Assembly: GCA_012800735.1 (NCBI GenBank)
Contig: JAAZIU010000025.1
Location: forward strand, 1 to 64,000
DNA length: 64,000 nt
From: Clostridiales bacterium
GTDB taxonomy: Bacteria; Bacillota; Clostridia; Oscillospirales; CAG-272
Direction of reading: 5' to 3'
Part shown: positions 34,639 through 43,072 of the stretch, one piece after another
Layout: each line of letters begins with the position of its first letter
Numbering within the stretch: position 1 is the stretch's first letter
The notes under the pieces: model-generated
What the model was told of the DNA's origin: nothing
Database searches by the model: none
Seen by the model: the letters and a program-made list of their open reading frames with translations, nothing else
Program-made: the position numbers and the translations under genes

Positions 34639-36996
34639 ATGAATAAAAAACCGGTGAAACTCATCGCCGTATTGCTTGCTCTGATTATGGCAATACCGGC
34701 GTCTGCGCTTTTTGCCGACGGAATAGACGGTCCGCCGGATGACACATATTGGATCGAACTTGAGACGGGGATTTCAGCCGGGGAAGCCGGCGATGCTGCC
34801 GAAGAAATTATAGTCCCGGAAATATTGTCCCCGTTTGAAGATGTATGCGATAGCCCTATTCTGCCGATAATCTTGTATGTATACTCAAACGGTATATTAA
34901 GGGGAGTCAGCGACACCCGATTTGCCCCCGGCGGGAAGCTTACCCGCGCGATGGCAGTCGCTATTATTCACAGGACGGACAGACTGCTTGCCGAAAACAA
35001 AGCGTCGGAAGATTTTGATGCAATTACCACAGTCGATGGCGATAACGCAACTATAATCGTCGAACCGGCTGAGCCTGAGCCGAGCGATCCTATTGAAACC
35101 ATCGAAGAAATGACTCCCGGACTTAACTCAATAGGCAGTCTGCTGCGCAGGACAACCGCTGAGGAAGTTCCGGCAGAAACAACCGCCGAAGCTCCGGAAA
35201 CCGTCTCTGAAGAAACTCCCAAACCGGTAGAAGTTCCTCTGCCTTTTGAAATTGAGGCTCCCGAAACAATAGCCGAGGATCTGGCGGAGACGCCGGGAAC
35301 AACAGAAGATATTGAAACTCAACTGCCGGAGACTATTGAGGGAGGCGAAGCCGAATTCCCGGAAACTGTCGAAGAAATCATCGATATACCTACGGTTGCC
35401 GGCTTTGTCGACGTACCCATCGACGCCTATTACGCCGAAGCGGTCGAATGGGCGGCTTTGAACGGAATAGTTCACGGTGTGTCCGAGACCGAATTTGCGC
35501 CGGACGCGACGCTTACCATTGAGCAGCTCTGCGCAATGCTCTTCCGTTATGCTACGGCTTCCGGTCTGGTTAAAGAAAGCTTCCGGGGCAGTATTCGCGG
35601 TTATGCATACGCATCGCAGGTTCACGACTGGGCAAAAGTCGCAGCAGCCTGGGCAATGCAGCTCGGATTTTTACGCAAAAACTACGCCTCTGCTTACTTT
35701 GCGCCGCTTTCCGACGCTACCCGCATTCAAACCGCTTATTTTATCTACCTGCTTTGCGGCGAAGAGCCGCTTGATATCGATTGGGATGAGGAGTTGGACT
35801 TCTACGTCGCCATAGAAGAAGCGGAAAAGGAGAAGGAAGCGGAAGAGAGCCTCATACCTGATGAGGGCGAAGTTGTTGACGATACGGTCGTTATTGACGA
35901 AACCGACATGATCGAAGTTTTACCTACTGTCGAAGGCGAAAATGTTTTCGTAGGCGGGGATGTCGAATTTGAGGCTTCAAGAATCGCATATTTAGCAGAC
36001 GCGGATTTCTTTGCCGCCAATCCCGGAGTCAACGCTATCGCGGTTACCGAAGGAGGCGACATAACATTTGATTCGGTTACCGTCGAGAAAACATCGGGGG
36101 TGCTTCCGATACTCAGAGTTATCGGCGCATCGACGGCTCAGATCAATTCATCCGTAGTTAGTTCAAGCGCCGCAGCCCCGGTTATTTCCGGTGCCGACGG
36201 CGCGAAGATCACTCTCACTGATACCTATATCTGGACAGGCGCTGCCGACAACGCGGCGATATCCGGACATGACGCCGGCATATCGGTATATGGAGGAAAT
36301 ATAGTCACTGCATCTCGAAATTCACCGGCAATATCCCTGAACTCCGGAACACTGAAGCTTGCTTCTCTAAACCTTTCAAACGTTACAGCGAACAACTCAG
36401 CCTGTATTGAGATAGGCGGAAACGCCGGCGCGGATATCAGCGCTTGTTCCATTTCTTCCACCGGATCAGCTCTTAAAGTTTCAGGCGACGGCTCGAATAA
36501 AAACGACGCTGTCATAAAGAACTGCGCCATCAGCTCCGGGGAAGATGCTGCCGTATTTGATGTCACCCTTTACGGCGATCTTTCTCTGTCTTCAAATACC
36601 ATTGAAGGCAGCGATACCCTGGTTGCGGTTCGCGACACCGAAGAAAACCCGGCGTTCACTCTTAACATGGAGCTGCGCGGGCAGAAAGCGTCCGGAGATA
36701 TCTGGACGACGACGCATTACGCCGACGGCAGCATGATTAAATTCGGGCTTTATGAAGGCAGCGAATGGACCGGAACCTTTACCGGAGACAGAGTAGTGAC
36801 AAATGTTACCCTTTCGTCGGGTACTTTATGGAATATAACCGGAAACTGCCGGATCAACTCGCTCAGCGTCGCATCTTTATCCAACCTGCTTTCCGCAGGC
36901 GGTAAAGTCGAGATTCGCACCAACACCTTCAAAGTCGGCAATGTTCAGGTATACTCAAATATCACCTACGGCAGCGTAAAGGTTATTATCGGCTGA
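34639..36996 (+). CDS. S-layer homology (SLH) protein with acidic linker and C-terminal beta-helix
   Basis: 785 residues, exported (signal peptide ending about A-L-F-A-D). SLH repeat 1 lies near residues 65-112 (Y-V-Y-S-N-G-I-L-R-G-V...F-A-P-G-G-K-L-T-R-A). About 140 residues of Pro/Glu/Thr-rich acidic linker follow. SLH repeat 2 is near 252-305 (A-L-N-G-I-V-H-G-V...F-A-P-D-A-T-L-T) and a degenerate third near 320-377. From about 450 to the end, repeated short strands with Ser/Ala/Asn turns suggest a right-handed beta-helix. SLH triplets bind pyruvylated wall polymers, so this is a surface protein. Separating repeat 1 from 2 is unusual. ATG 34639 follows GGAGGG; the earlier ATG at 34624 contains that site. 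Confidence 0.88.
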   Translation: MNKKPVKLIAVLLALIMAIPASALFADGIDGPPDDTYWIELETGISAGEAGDAAEEIIVPEILSPFEDVCDSPILPIILYVYSNGILRGVSDTRFAPGGKLTRAMAVAIIHRTDRLLAENKASEDFDAITTVDGDNATIIVEPAEPEPSDPIETIEEMTPGLNSIGSLLRRTTAEEVPAETTAEAPETVSEETPKPVEVPLPFEIEAPETIAEDLAETPGTTEDIETQLPETIEGGEAEFPETVEEIIDIPTVAGFVDVPIDAYYAEAVEWAALNGIVHGVSETEFAPDATLTIEQLCAMLFRYATASGLVKESFRGSIRGYAYASQVHDWAKVAAAWAMQLGFLRKNYASAYFAPLSDATRIQTAYFIYLLCGEEPLDIDWDEELDFYVAIEEAEKEKEAEESLIPDEGEVVDDTVVIDETDMIEVLPTVEGENVFVGGDVEFEASRIAYLADADFFAANPGVNAIAVTEGGDITFDSVTVEKTSGVLPILRVIGASTAQINSSVVSSSAAAPVISGADGAKITLTDTYIWTGAADNAAISGHDAGISVYGGNIVTASRNSPAISLNSGTLKLASLNLSNVTANNSACIEIGGNAGADISACSISSTGSALKVSGDGSNKNDAVIKNCAISSGEDAAVFDVTLYGDLSLSSNTIEGSDTLVAVRDTEENPAFTLNMELRGQKASGDIWTTTHYADGSMIKFGLYEGSEWTGTFTGDRVVTNVTLSSGTLWNITGNCRINSLSVASLSNLLSAGGKVEIRTNTFKVGNVQVYSNITYGSVKVIIG

Positions 36997-37006
36997 CCAG
37001 AATTTT

Positions 37007-37044
37007 ATATCCCGAAGCATTTCCCTTTTCGGGATATTATTTTG
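37007..37044 (+). terminator. terminator after the SLH gene
   Basis: A 10-bp stem (ATATCCCGAA 37007-37016 with 37028-37037) followed by TATTTTG. Confidence 0.8.
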
Positions 37045-37099
37045 TCCTGATGATTTAAATTAACCGAAACAACCATTGAAACAAAACGGAGATTATAAT

Positions 37100-38467
37100 A
37101 TGGATAACAAGGCGCCGTTCTGGCAGTATTATTATGATAAAATGGGCAGTTGGCTCGACTTTGCCCGTGAAATTGAAACCGAATACCGGCAATGCCTGTT
37201 CGAAGGGCGCGATGTCGTAAAATACAAGCCGTTCGTTGATCTCATCAACACCATGCCGTCGACTGAGGAAAAGGATATAATGGCGGACGCAATGTATAAG
37301 ACGCTTCAGATGACTCCTTTAAGATCTGATTTTACTTATATTGAGCCGTCTGACCTCGGCGGTATCAAGGACGCCCGTCCCGACCGGCGCAAGCAGAAGG
37401 TTTCGCTTACCGAAGAAGAAATCGACGGGCTTATTCCGAAAATCAAGGGCGCCTGGTACGGCCGAGTATGCGGATGTCTTTTAGGAAAGCCGGTAGAGGG
37501 CTGGAGAACCGGCAACATTCAGAAATACGCCGAAGCTCAGAACAACTGGCCGCTTACCCGATATCTCAAAAAAGACGAGGAAAAATGTCGTGAGCTCGGA
37601 CAGTGGAGCGGCGGAACCTTTATCGATACGGTAAACGGCATTGCTCCCTCCGATGACGACACCAACTACACGGTTACGGCAATGAAGCTTATCGAAAGAT
37701 ACGGCAAAAGCTTCAAGCCGGAAGATGTCGCTTTCGAATGGATAACAAACGCGACAATCTGGGCTTACTGCACGGCTGAACGTGTAGCTTACAGAAATCT
37801 GATCGCGGGACTTAAGCCGCCGGAGTCGGCTGTTTATCATAATCCATATCGCGAGTTTATCGGAGCGCAGATTCGCGGAGATTATTTCGGATACATCGCT
37901 CCCGGAGATCCGGAGTTTGCGGCGGAAATGGCCTGGCGGGATGCGAGCATCAGCCATATCAAAAACGGTATCTACGGTGAGATGTTTGTAGCGGCGGCGC
38001 TCGCCTGGGCCGCGGTATGCGACGATCCGGTCGAAGTCATTCTCGCGGGACTCGGCGAAGTGCCTAAGAATAGCCGTTTCTTCAATGAAGTAAACGACAT
38101 CCTTGAGCTTTATCATGCAGGAAAACCGATAGATGAGGCGTCGAAAATGATATCGTCAAGGTACGACGAAAAGATCGGATTCGACTGGTGCTATACCGTT
38201 TCGAACGCGATGATAGTCGCAGCCGCGGTGCTTTGGGGGAATGATTACACCGACGCTGTCTGCTGGTCGGTGATGCAGGGGTTTGATACCGACTGCAACG
38301 GCGCGACCGTCGGCTCTATCTGGGGCATGATGCATGGCGCCGAGTCGATTCCCGAAGAATGGACAGCGCCGACAGGCGGAAGGCTCCGTACCGATATCAA
38401 GGGATACTATGAAGTCAGCATAGACGAGATGGCAGACACCACGATAAGACATATTAAAACGAAATAA
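37100..38467 (+). CDS. ADP-ribosylglycohydrolase family protein
   Basis: 455 residues. A roughly 105-residue N-terminal extension of unknown function precedes the DraG-like domain. That domain shows G-A-W-Y-G-R-V-C-G-C-L-L-G-K-P-V-E-G, the first metal motif S-D-D-D-T-N-Y-T near residue 184, and G-F-D-T-D-C-N-G-A-T-V-G near residue 393, both binding Mg2+. The family removes ADP-ribose from proteins or acts on related ribosides. In Clostridia, copies among sugar genes may have other substrates. ATG 37100 is chosen because GGAG lies 8 bases upstream. A long bidirectional terminator follows. Confidence 0.88.
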   Translation: MDNKAPFWQYYYDKMGSWLDFAREIETEYRQCLFEGRDVVKYKPFVDLINTMPSTEEKDIMADAMYKTLQMTPLRSDFTYIEPSDLGGIKDARPDRRKQKVSLTEEEIDGLIPKIKGAWYGRVCGCLLGKPVEGWRTGNIQKYAEAQNNWPLTRYLKKDEEKCRELGQWSGGTFIDTVNGIAPSDDDTNYTVTAMKLIERYGKSFKPEDVAFEWITNATIWAYCTAERVAYRNLIAGLKPPESAVYHNPYREFIGAQIRGDYFGYIAPGDPEFAAEMAWRDASISHIKNGIYGEMFVAAALAWAAVCDDPVEVILAGLGEVPKNSRFFNEVNDILELYHAGKPIDEASKMISSRYDEKIGFDWCYTVSNAMIVAAAVLWGNDYTDAVCWSVMQGFDTDCNGATVGSIWGMMHGAESIPEEWTAPTGGRLRTDIKGYYEVSIDEMADTTIRHIKTK

Positions 38468-38480
38468 GAATACTTTATAT

Positions 38481-38527
38481 AAAACTTCCCCTTGTTCGGA
38501 AATGAAGTCCGAACAAGGGGAAGTTTT
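38481..38527. terminator. bidirectional terminator between converging genes
   Basis: A perfect 20-bp inverted repeat (38481-38500 with 38508-38527) with a 7-nt loop. The stem ends AAAACTT/AAGTTTT supply T-rich tails in both directions. It ends the ADP-ribosylglycohydrolase gene on plus and the Rrf2 operon on minus. Confidence 0.93.
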
Positions 38528-38550
38528 ATGTTTATTTGTTATCCGAGTTA

Positions 38551-38973
38551 TTATTCTCCCTCGACATAACTGTCTTTCATAAGATCGGCTATGGTAATGC
38601 CGTCGAGATAGTCGGTTATGATTTTGTCAAGTTTGATCCACATATCAAGAGTGCGGCATTTGACTGCCCGACCGCATGTACCGCCTTCGTTTTCAAGGCA
38701 GGCGACCGGCGAAAGGGAGACTTCGGTTGCGCGGAGAATATCGCCGACGCGGTATTCTTCCGGGGGTTTTATCAGCTTATAACCGCCGCCCTTGCCGTGT
38801 ATTCCCTCAACAAGCCTGTTTTTTGAAAGGCTGACCATTATACTCTCAAGGTATTTCCGGGATATCTCCTGACGCGCAGCAACCTCTTTTAAAGGAATAT
38901 AATCGCCGGCGCCGTTTTCGGCAAGATCGATCATAACGCGGAGCGCATAACGGCCTCTCGTCGAAACCATCAT
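38551..38973 (-). CDS. Rrf2 family transcriptional regulator (IscR/CymR-like)
   Basis: 140 residues. The N-terminal winged helix-turn-helix is typical: T-R-G-R-Y-A-L-R-V-M, then I-S-R-K-Y-L-E-S-I-M recognition helix and G-G-G-Y-K-L wing. Cys92, Cys100 and Cys106 match the number and approximate spacing of the cysteines that hold a [2Fe-2S] cluster in IscR. CymR in Bacillus lacks them. Together with the downstream-facing cysteine synthase nearby, this suggests a regulator of Fe-S or cysteine supply; this is inference. It is 6 bp after the pyridoxal kinase gene and probably cotranscribed. Confidence 0.9.
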   Translation of the reverse strand: MMVSTRGRYALRVMIDLAENGAGDYIPLKEVAARQEISRKYLESIMVSLSKNRLVEGIHGKGGGYKLIKPPEEYRVGDILRATEVSLSPVACLENEGGTCGRAVKCRTLDMWIKLDKIITDYLDGITIADLMKDSYVEGE

Positions 38974-38979
38974 TATAAT

Positions 38980-39816
38980 TTACCTTGTTTCAACAGCTTT
39001 TATAAGCTCGCCCAGAACGCCTTCAAAGCAAGCGCCGTACCAATGATCCGGCGGGGTGTTTTCGATGCAGCGCACTACATAATCTGCGGCAATCCTCGCA
39101 GAATTATAGGCGGTTCTTCCGCGCATATACGCGCCGGTAAAAGCGGAGGCGTAGATGTCTCCGGTACCGTGGCAGCTTTGCTCAAGCCTTATATGCTTGT
39201 AATATCTCTTTTTGCCGTCCTCATACACCACAACTCCGGTAGTGTCGGGAGTGTAGCCGATGCCTGTCAGAACTACGTTCTTCGCGCCGAGTGAAAGCAG
39301 ACCTTCGGCAAGCGAATCGACATAGGTTTCGTCGTAGGTCTCTTTATATTCAATTCCGGTGAGGAAAGCGGCTTCGGTGACATTAGGCAGAATGAAATCG
39401 GCTTCCGCCGCGAGAGTCTTCATCGCTTCGACAAATTCATCGTTGAATCCCACGTAAAGTTTACCGTGATCCGCCATCGCGGGGTCAATTATCTTCGGCG
39501 CGCCCGGAACTCCTCTTGATGAAAGAATCTGCCTTACTATATCTATCTGCCGCACCGAGCCGAGATATCCGGTGTAAAAAGCGTCGAAAAGTATTCCCTC
39601 TTTGCTCCAATGCTCTTCTATATCCGGCATATCGTCGGTAAGATCGCGGAAGGTAAAGCCTTTGAATCCGCCGGTGTGGGTTGAAAGAACCGCTGACGGA
39701 AGCACCGCGGTTTCTATACCGCAGGCGGAAACAACCGGCAGCGCAACGGTAAGCGAGCATTGTCCGACGCAGGAGATATCCTGAATTGTGAGTATGCGTG
39801 GTTTTTCGATTGACAT
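38980..39816 (-). CDS. pyridoxal/pyridoxamine kinase (PfkB superfamily)
   Basis: 278 residues, normal for PdxK/PdxY. The start I-Q-D-I-S-C-V-G-Q-C-S-L and S-T-H-T-G-G-F substrate loop fit pyridoxamine kinases. The ATP/anion-hole motif C-H-G-T-G-D-I-Y-A-S-A-F contains the catalytic Asp. It phosphorylates vitamin B6 forms in the PLP salvage pathway. It lies between cysK (a PLP enzyme, 59 bp upstream) and the Rrf2 regulator (6 bp downstream), so the three probably form one operon. Confidence 0.93.
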   Translation of the reverse strand: MSIEKPRILTIQDISCVGQCSLTVALPVVSACGIETAVLPSAVLSTHTGGFKGFTFRDLTDDMPDIEEHWSKEGILFDAFYTGYLGSVRQIDIVRQILSSRGVPGAPKIIDPAMADHGKLYVGFNDEFVEAMKTLAAEADFILPNVTEAAFLTGIEYKETYDETYVDSLAEGLLSLGAKNVVLTGIGYTPDTTGVVVYEDGKKRYYKHIRLEQSCHGTGDIYASAFTGAYMRGRTAYNSARIAADYVVRCIENTPPDHWYGACFEGVLGELIKAVETR

Positions 39817-39875
39817 TTAATATACCTCTGTATTTTTTTGGAAAAGCCTTGCGGCAACTCCTTATTTGTTAGTTT

Positions 39876-40808
39876 TCATTCCGCAAAAAGCGGTGTTGAC
39901 AGATAACGGTCGCCTAAATCCGGCAGCAGGGCGACTATTATCTTTCCTTCGTTTTCGGGACGCTTTGCAAGCTCCGCAGCCGCGGCAACCGCCGCTCCCG
40001 AACTAATTCCGACTAAGACGCCCTCCCGGCGTCCTATCAGTCTGCCGAATTCAAATGCGCTTTCGTCGGTAATTCTTATTACTTCATCATAAACCGAAAC
40101 GTCAAGGGTTTTCGGGATAAATCCCGCGCCGATGCCCTGGAGCATATGCGGACCGGCTTTATCTCCGCTGAGCACCGCCGATGTTTCCGGCTCGACCGCT
40201 ATGACTTTTATATCGGATTTTTTTTCTTTCAGATATTTACCGGCGCCTGTCAGGGTACCTCCGGTTCCGACGCCGCTGACGAAAATATCGACTTTGCCGT
40301 CGGTGTCTTCCCAGATTTCCGGGCCTGTCGTGTCGTAATGCGCCTTCGGGTTTGAGGGATTTACGAACTGACCGGGGATGAAGCTGTCGGGAATCTCCCG
40401 CGCGAGCTCTTCGGCTTTATCTATCGCGCCCTGCATTCCCTTTGCGCCGTCAGTTAATACAAGCTCCGCGCCGTATGCCTTCATAATCAGCTGTCTCTCT
40501 ACCGACATCGAATCCGGCATAACTATTATTACGCGGTAGCCACGGGCTGCCGCAACCGATGCGAGTCCGATTCCGGTATTCCCGGAGGTCGGCTCTATTA
40601 TTACCGATGTCTTTTTTAGCCGTCCCCCGCTTTCGGCGTCATTTATCATCGCGACGGCGACACGGTCCTTTACCGAACCGGCGGGATTTACAAATTCAAG
40701 CTTTGCGTATATCTTCGCCTTCAGTCCGAGTTCCTTTTCAATGTGGACAAGCTCGAGCAGCGGCGTTCTTCCGATAAGCTGATCGACGGAAGTGTAGATT
40801 TTTGCCAT
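39876..40808 (-). CDS. cysK: cysteine synthase A (O-acetylserine sulfhydrylase)
   Basis: 310 residues. Lys47 in [10 protein letters not shown] binds PLP. The substrate loop [10 protein letters not shown] and the phosphate loop [10 protein letters not shown] are intact, as is G-I-S-S-G-A-A. It makes cysteine from O-acetylserine and sulfide. First gene of cysK-pdxK-Rrf2, with a good promoter about 70 bp upstream and no T-box or S-box leader. GAGG lies before ATG 40808. Confidence 0.95.
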   Translation of the reverse strand: MAKIYTSVDQLIGRTPLLELVHIEKELGLKAKIYAKLEFVNPAGSVKDRVAVAMINDAESGGRLKKTSVIIEPTSGNTGIGLASVAAARGYRVIIVMPDSMSVERQLIMKAYGAELVLTDGAKGMQGAIDKAEELAREIPDSFIPGQFVNPSNPKAHYDTTGPEIWEDTDGKVDIFVSGVGTGGTLTGAGKYLKEKKSDIKVIAVEPETSAVLSGDKAGPHMLQGIGAGFIPKTLDVSVYDEVIRITDESAFEFGRLIGRREGVLVGISSGAAVAAAAELAKRPENEGKIIVALLPDLGDRYLSTPLFAE

Positions 40809-40877
40809 TTTATTATCCTCTTATTGTTTGGATGTTTATATTTTTCTTATCACACTTGCCTTGTAGGTTGATTAATT

Positions 40878-40906
40878 ATTATACCCCATTTGAATGAAAA
40901 AATCAA
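40878..40906 (-). promoter_or_regulatory. SigA promoter of cysK operon
   Basis: TTGATT (40901-40906), 17 bp, TATAAT (40878-40883). The leader before ATG is about 60 nt. Confidence 0.85.
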
Positions 40907-40960
40907 CACTATATCGGTGAACGTATTTCAGGGCTTGTTTTAAGGGATGGTTTCAGAAGA

Positions 40961-40994
40961 ATTAAAACAACCCGAACCGTTAAAAGTCCGGGTT
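40961..40994 (-). terminator. terminator of tRNA-Leu
   Basis: A 9-bp stem with one mismatch (40969-40977 with 40986-40994) followed by GTTTTAATT on the minus strand, five bases after the tRNA end. Confidence 0.75.
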
Positions 40995-40998
40995 ATAT

Positions 40999-41084
40999 TG
41001 GTGCAGATAGAGGGACTCGAACCCTCATGACTGTTCATCACTGGTTCCTGAAACCAGCGCGTCTACCAGTTCCGCCATATCTGC
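40999..41084 (-). tRNA. tRNA-Leu (anticodon CAG)
   Basis: 86 nt. Acceptor GCAGATA/TATCTGC, discriminator A, encoded CCA at 40999-41001. The anticodon stem CTGGT/ACCAG encloses loop TTCAGGA, giving CAG. A long variable arm marks class II tRNA-Leu, and the T arm is GAGGG-TTCGAGT-CCCTC. Confidence 0.96.
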
Positions 41085-41128
41085 ATATTCGGGCGGAAAA
41101 CGCAGCCTCAGCCGCGCCTGTGAAAGAT

Positions 41129-41157
41129 ATTATACCATAAAACACCGATTTTGTAAA
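41129..41157 (-). promoter_or_regulatory. SigA promoter of tRNA-Leu
   Basis: TTTACA (41152-41157), 17 bp, TATAAT (41129-41134) with TGG before it. Confidence 0.8.
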
Positions 41158-41282
41158 GGGGTAAATGGAAAAAATTTGCGTTTTGCCGTATCTGCTGATA
41201 TTGTTCATATCATTTTAGCAGGTATATTTTCCGCCTGATTCAACGGATATCGACGAATATTCCGATTAATTTCGGAATGAAT

Positions 41283-42104
41283 TCAGAACTCGACGCTCAT
41301 TCCGTCGTAGGAGATAAGATAGCGATCGCCTACCGCTTCCTGCATGTCGTCGTAGTTTGTCAGGCAGTTATGGCTGAAATGATTGAGGCAGAATATCGTT
41401 TTTGAATCTGCGACACCGATCTCGAGCATCCGCTGACGCATTTCGTCGGCCGCGTCAAGTCCCATATGTCCTCTGCGGCCGGAGTTGAGACCGCTGCAAT
41501 CGTCGATCGAGACAAAGTCGAAATACAGATGATTCGCTTCAAAATATTCCCATACTTCAGGCGGGGGAAATCCGGTATCATGAGCATAAAGGAGAGTTTT
41601 GTTGTCTTTTGATATGACATAGATGCGGCAGCCGGATGTTTGGTCATGATCGGCGGGAAGCGCGGTTACGCAGTAGCCGTCGATATCGGCGGTGGTAAGC
41701 AGCGGCAGTTCGCGGAACTGAACCCGCTTTTCCGAGGACTCGCCGCGGTTTGCGATACCGTTCAGTATAGCCTTATCACCCCAGACGTAAAGCACTTCGT
41801 ATTCCGGCTCAAGGTCGTTTGCGATACCTTCGTTGCGGCACCAGAACTCAGCGGGATAAAAGTGATCCATATGATTGTGGGTTATTATCAGGTTCTTTAT
41901 CCGGGTAAGATCCAGACCGTAATTCAATACATGGAGATAGGTATCCGCCGGGAAGTCTATCAGAAGCGCGTCGTCGACGCAAGCCTGTGAACGGGTTCGA
42001 ATATTGCGTCCCCCGAGTTCTCTTGCCCTGAGGCAGGCTTTGCAGCGGCAGAATACGCCCGGCCAGCCTTCGGCTGCGGCGGTGCCGTAATATGTCAGTT
42101 TCAT
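41283..42104 (-). CDS. MBL-fold metal-dependent hydrolase (PhnP-like)
   Basis: 273 residues. The dinuclear metal motif is T-H-N-H-M-D-H-F (His76, His78, Asp80, His81), with later metal histidines in A-D-H-D and L-N-H-F-S-H. An N-terminal C-x-C-x2-C group (Cys19, Cys21, Cys24) resembles the structural zinc site of PhnP-type phosphodiesterases. PhnP cleaves cyclic ribose phosphates in phosphonate breakdown, but no other phn gene is nearby, so substrate is open. AAGGAG precedes ATG 42104. It is not closely linked to its neighbours. Confidence 0.88.
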   Translation of the reverse strand: MKLTYYGTAAAEGWPGVFCRCKACLRARELGGRNIRTRSQACVDDALLIDFPADTYLHVLNYGLDLTRIKNLIITHNHMDHFYPAEFWCRNEGIANDLEPEYEVLYVWGDKAILNGIANRGESSEKRVQFRELPLLTTADIDGYCVTALPADHDQTSGCRIYVISKDNKTLLYAHDTGFPPPEVWEYFEANHLYFDFVSIDDCSGLNSGRRGHMGLDAADEMRQRMLEIGVADSKTIFCLNHFSHNCLTNYDDMQEAVGDRYLISYDGMSVEF

Positions 42105-42335
42105 GTCTGTCTCCTTGCTTATCGTTTTGTACTGTAATTCAATTTATCCGCGCCGGCAGTCTCCGATATAAAATAACCGGTACCCCGGCGTTAATCTTAG
42201 AATAGGATAACACATCCTTTGGTTTAATTATGAGAATATTTGTAAAATATATTTAAAATATAATTTTTTACCCTTGATTTACCTGTTGCCGCACTTGATT
42301 TTTCAGGGAAATATGTTAAAATAGATATTGAAAGG

Positions 42336-42364
42336 AAAAACCCTCCCGGCTTTTACCGGGAGGG
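42336..42364 (-). terminator. terminator of hsp20
   Basis: CCCTCCCGG (42356-42364 region on minus) pairs perfectly with 42341-42349 across a 6-nt loop, followed by TTTTTCC on the minus strand, 20 bp after the stop codon. Confidence 0.92.
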
Positions 42365-42382
42365 CGGGCGCAGATGCGTTGA

Positions 42383-42814
42383 TTACTTAATTTCTATCTC
42401 GCTTGAATTGGGTTTGGTTTCGTCTTTCTTGGGAAGCTTCAGACTTAAAATACCATCCTTATATTCGGCGGTTATCTTATCGGTCTCGATCTGGGAGACG
42501 TCGAAGCTGCGCTCGAAAACGCCGTATGAACGCTCGCGGCGGATGAAACGCCCTTTGTCGTCCTTTTCATCGGTCTCTTCCTTGCGCTCGGCGCGGACGG
42601 TAAGATAGCCGTCCTCAACTTTAACCTTTATGTTATCGCGGTCAAAGCCGGGCAGTTCTGATTCAAGCAGGTAATGGTCGCCTTCGTCTTTTATGTCGGT
42701 TCTGAACGGACGCTCGGTCATATTCCTCGAATCGCGGAAAAACGGCAGATCTCTCCAAAGGTCTAAATTCATAAGATCATTTGCTCTGCGGGTGAAAGGT
42801 GTAAGTTCAAACAT
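42383..42814 (-). CDS. small heat-shock protein, Hsp20/alpha-crystallin family
   Basis: 143 residues. The alpha-crystallin domain covers about 40-135, with E-L-P-G-F-D-R-D-N-I-K-V-K-V-E-D-G-Y-L-T and the final G-I-L-S-L-K-L-P-K. The C-terminal I-E-I-K holds an I-x-I-type tail that docks neighbouring subunits. It is an ATP-independent holdase for unfolding proteins. AAAAGGAG lies before ATG 42814. A CIRCE operator sits about 210 bp upstream, between this gene and the divergent CAP-protein gene, so heat induction is plausible. Confidence 0.95.
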   Translation of the reverse strand: MFELTPFTRRANDLMNLDLWRDLPFFRDSRNMTERPFRTDIKDEGDHYLLESELPGFDRDNIKVKVEDGYLTVRAERKEETDEKDDKGRFIRRERSYGVFERSFDVSQIETDKITAEYKDGILSLKLPKKDETKPNSSEIEIK

Positions 42815-42983
42815 AAATCATTATCTCCTTTTCTATCCTATTTTCTGTTCAATGTTTGAAAAGGCTTATCCGACAATGTTCAGCACTCGATGTGTTTGTC
42901 TGCTATTTACCGGTTTCCGAGAACCGAATTAATGCCGGGTTATCCCTTTTCTCTTTTCTTTACGATTATATTATAACACACAT

Positions 42984-43012
42984 TTGTTAATTTATACACA
43001 CTATCATATTAA
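42984..43012 (+). promoter_or_regulatory. probable promoter of the CAP-domain gene
   Basis: TTGTTA (42984-42989), 17 bp, TATTAA (43007-43012). The predicted start near 43019 would place CIRCE at about +7 to +33. Confidence 0.55.
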
Positions 43013-43025
43013 ACATTAGTGAATT

Positions 43026-43052
43026 TTAGCACTCTATGAGTCAGACTGCTAA
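43026..43052. promoter_or_regulatory. CIRCE element (HrcA operator)
   Basis: TTAGCACTC (43026-43034), 9-bp spacer, GACTGCTAA (43044-43052). This matches the CIRCE consensus TTAGCACTC-N9-GAGTGCTAA at 17 of 18 positions. It lies 20 bp before ATG 43073 of the CAP-domain gene and 211 bp from the start of hsp20 on the other strand. Confidence 0.88.
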
Positions 43053-43072
43053 TTTTATTAGGGATATATGCC

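Noticed and set aside
40809-40880. T-box or S-box leader before cysK
   Set aside because: The leader is only about 60 nt, with no specifier stem, T-box sequence or terminator.
42294-42321. Plus-strand promoter-like TTGATT...TAAAAT running into the hsp20 terminator
   Set aside because: 16-bp spacer and no gene or stable RNA follows on the plus strand; probably chance in AT-rich DNA.
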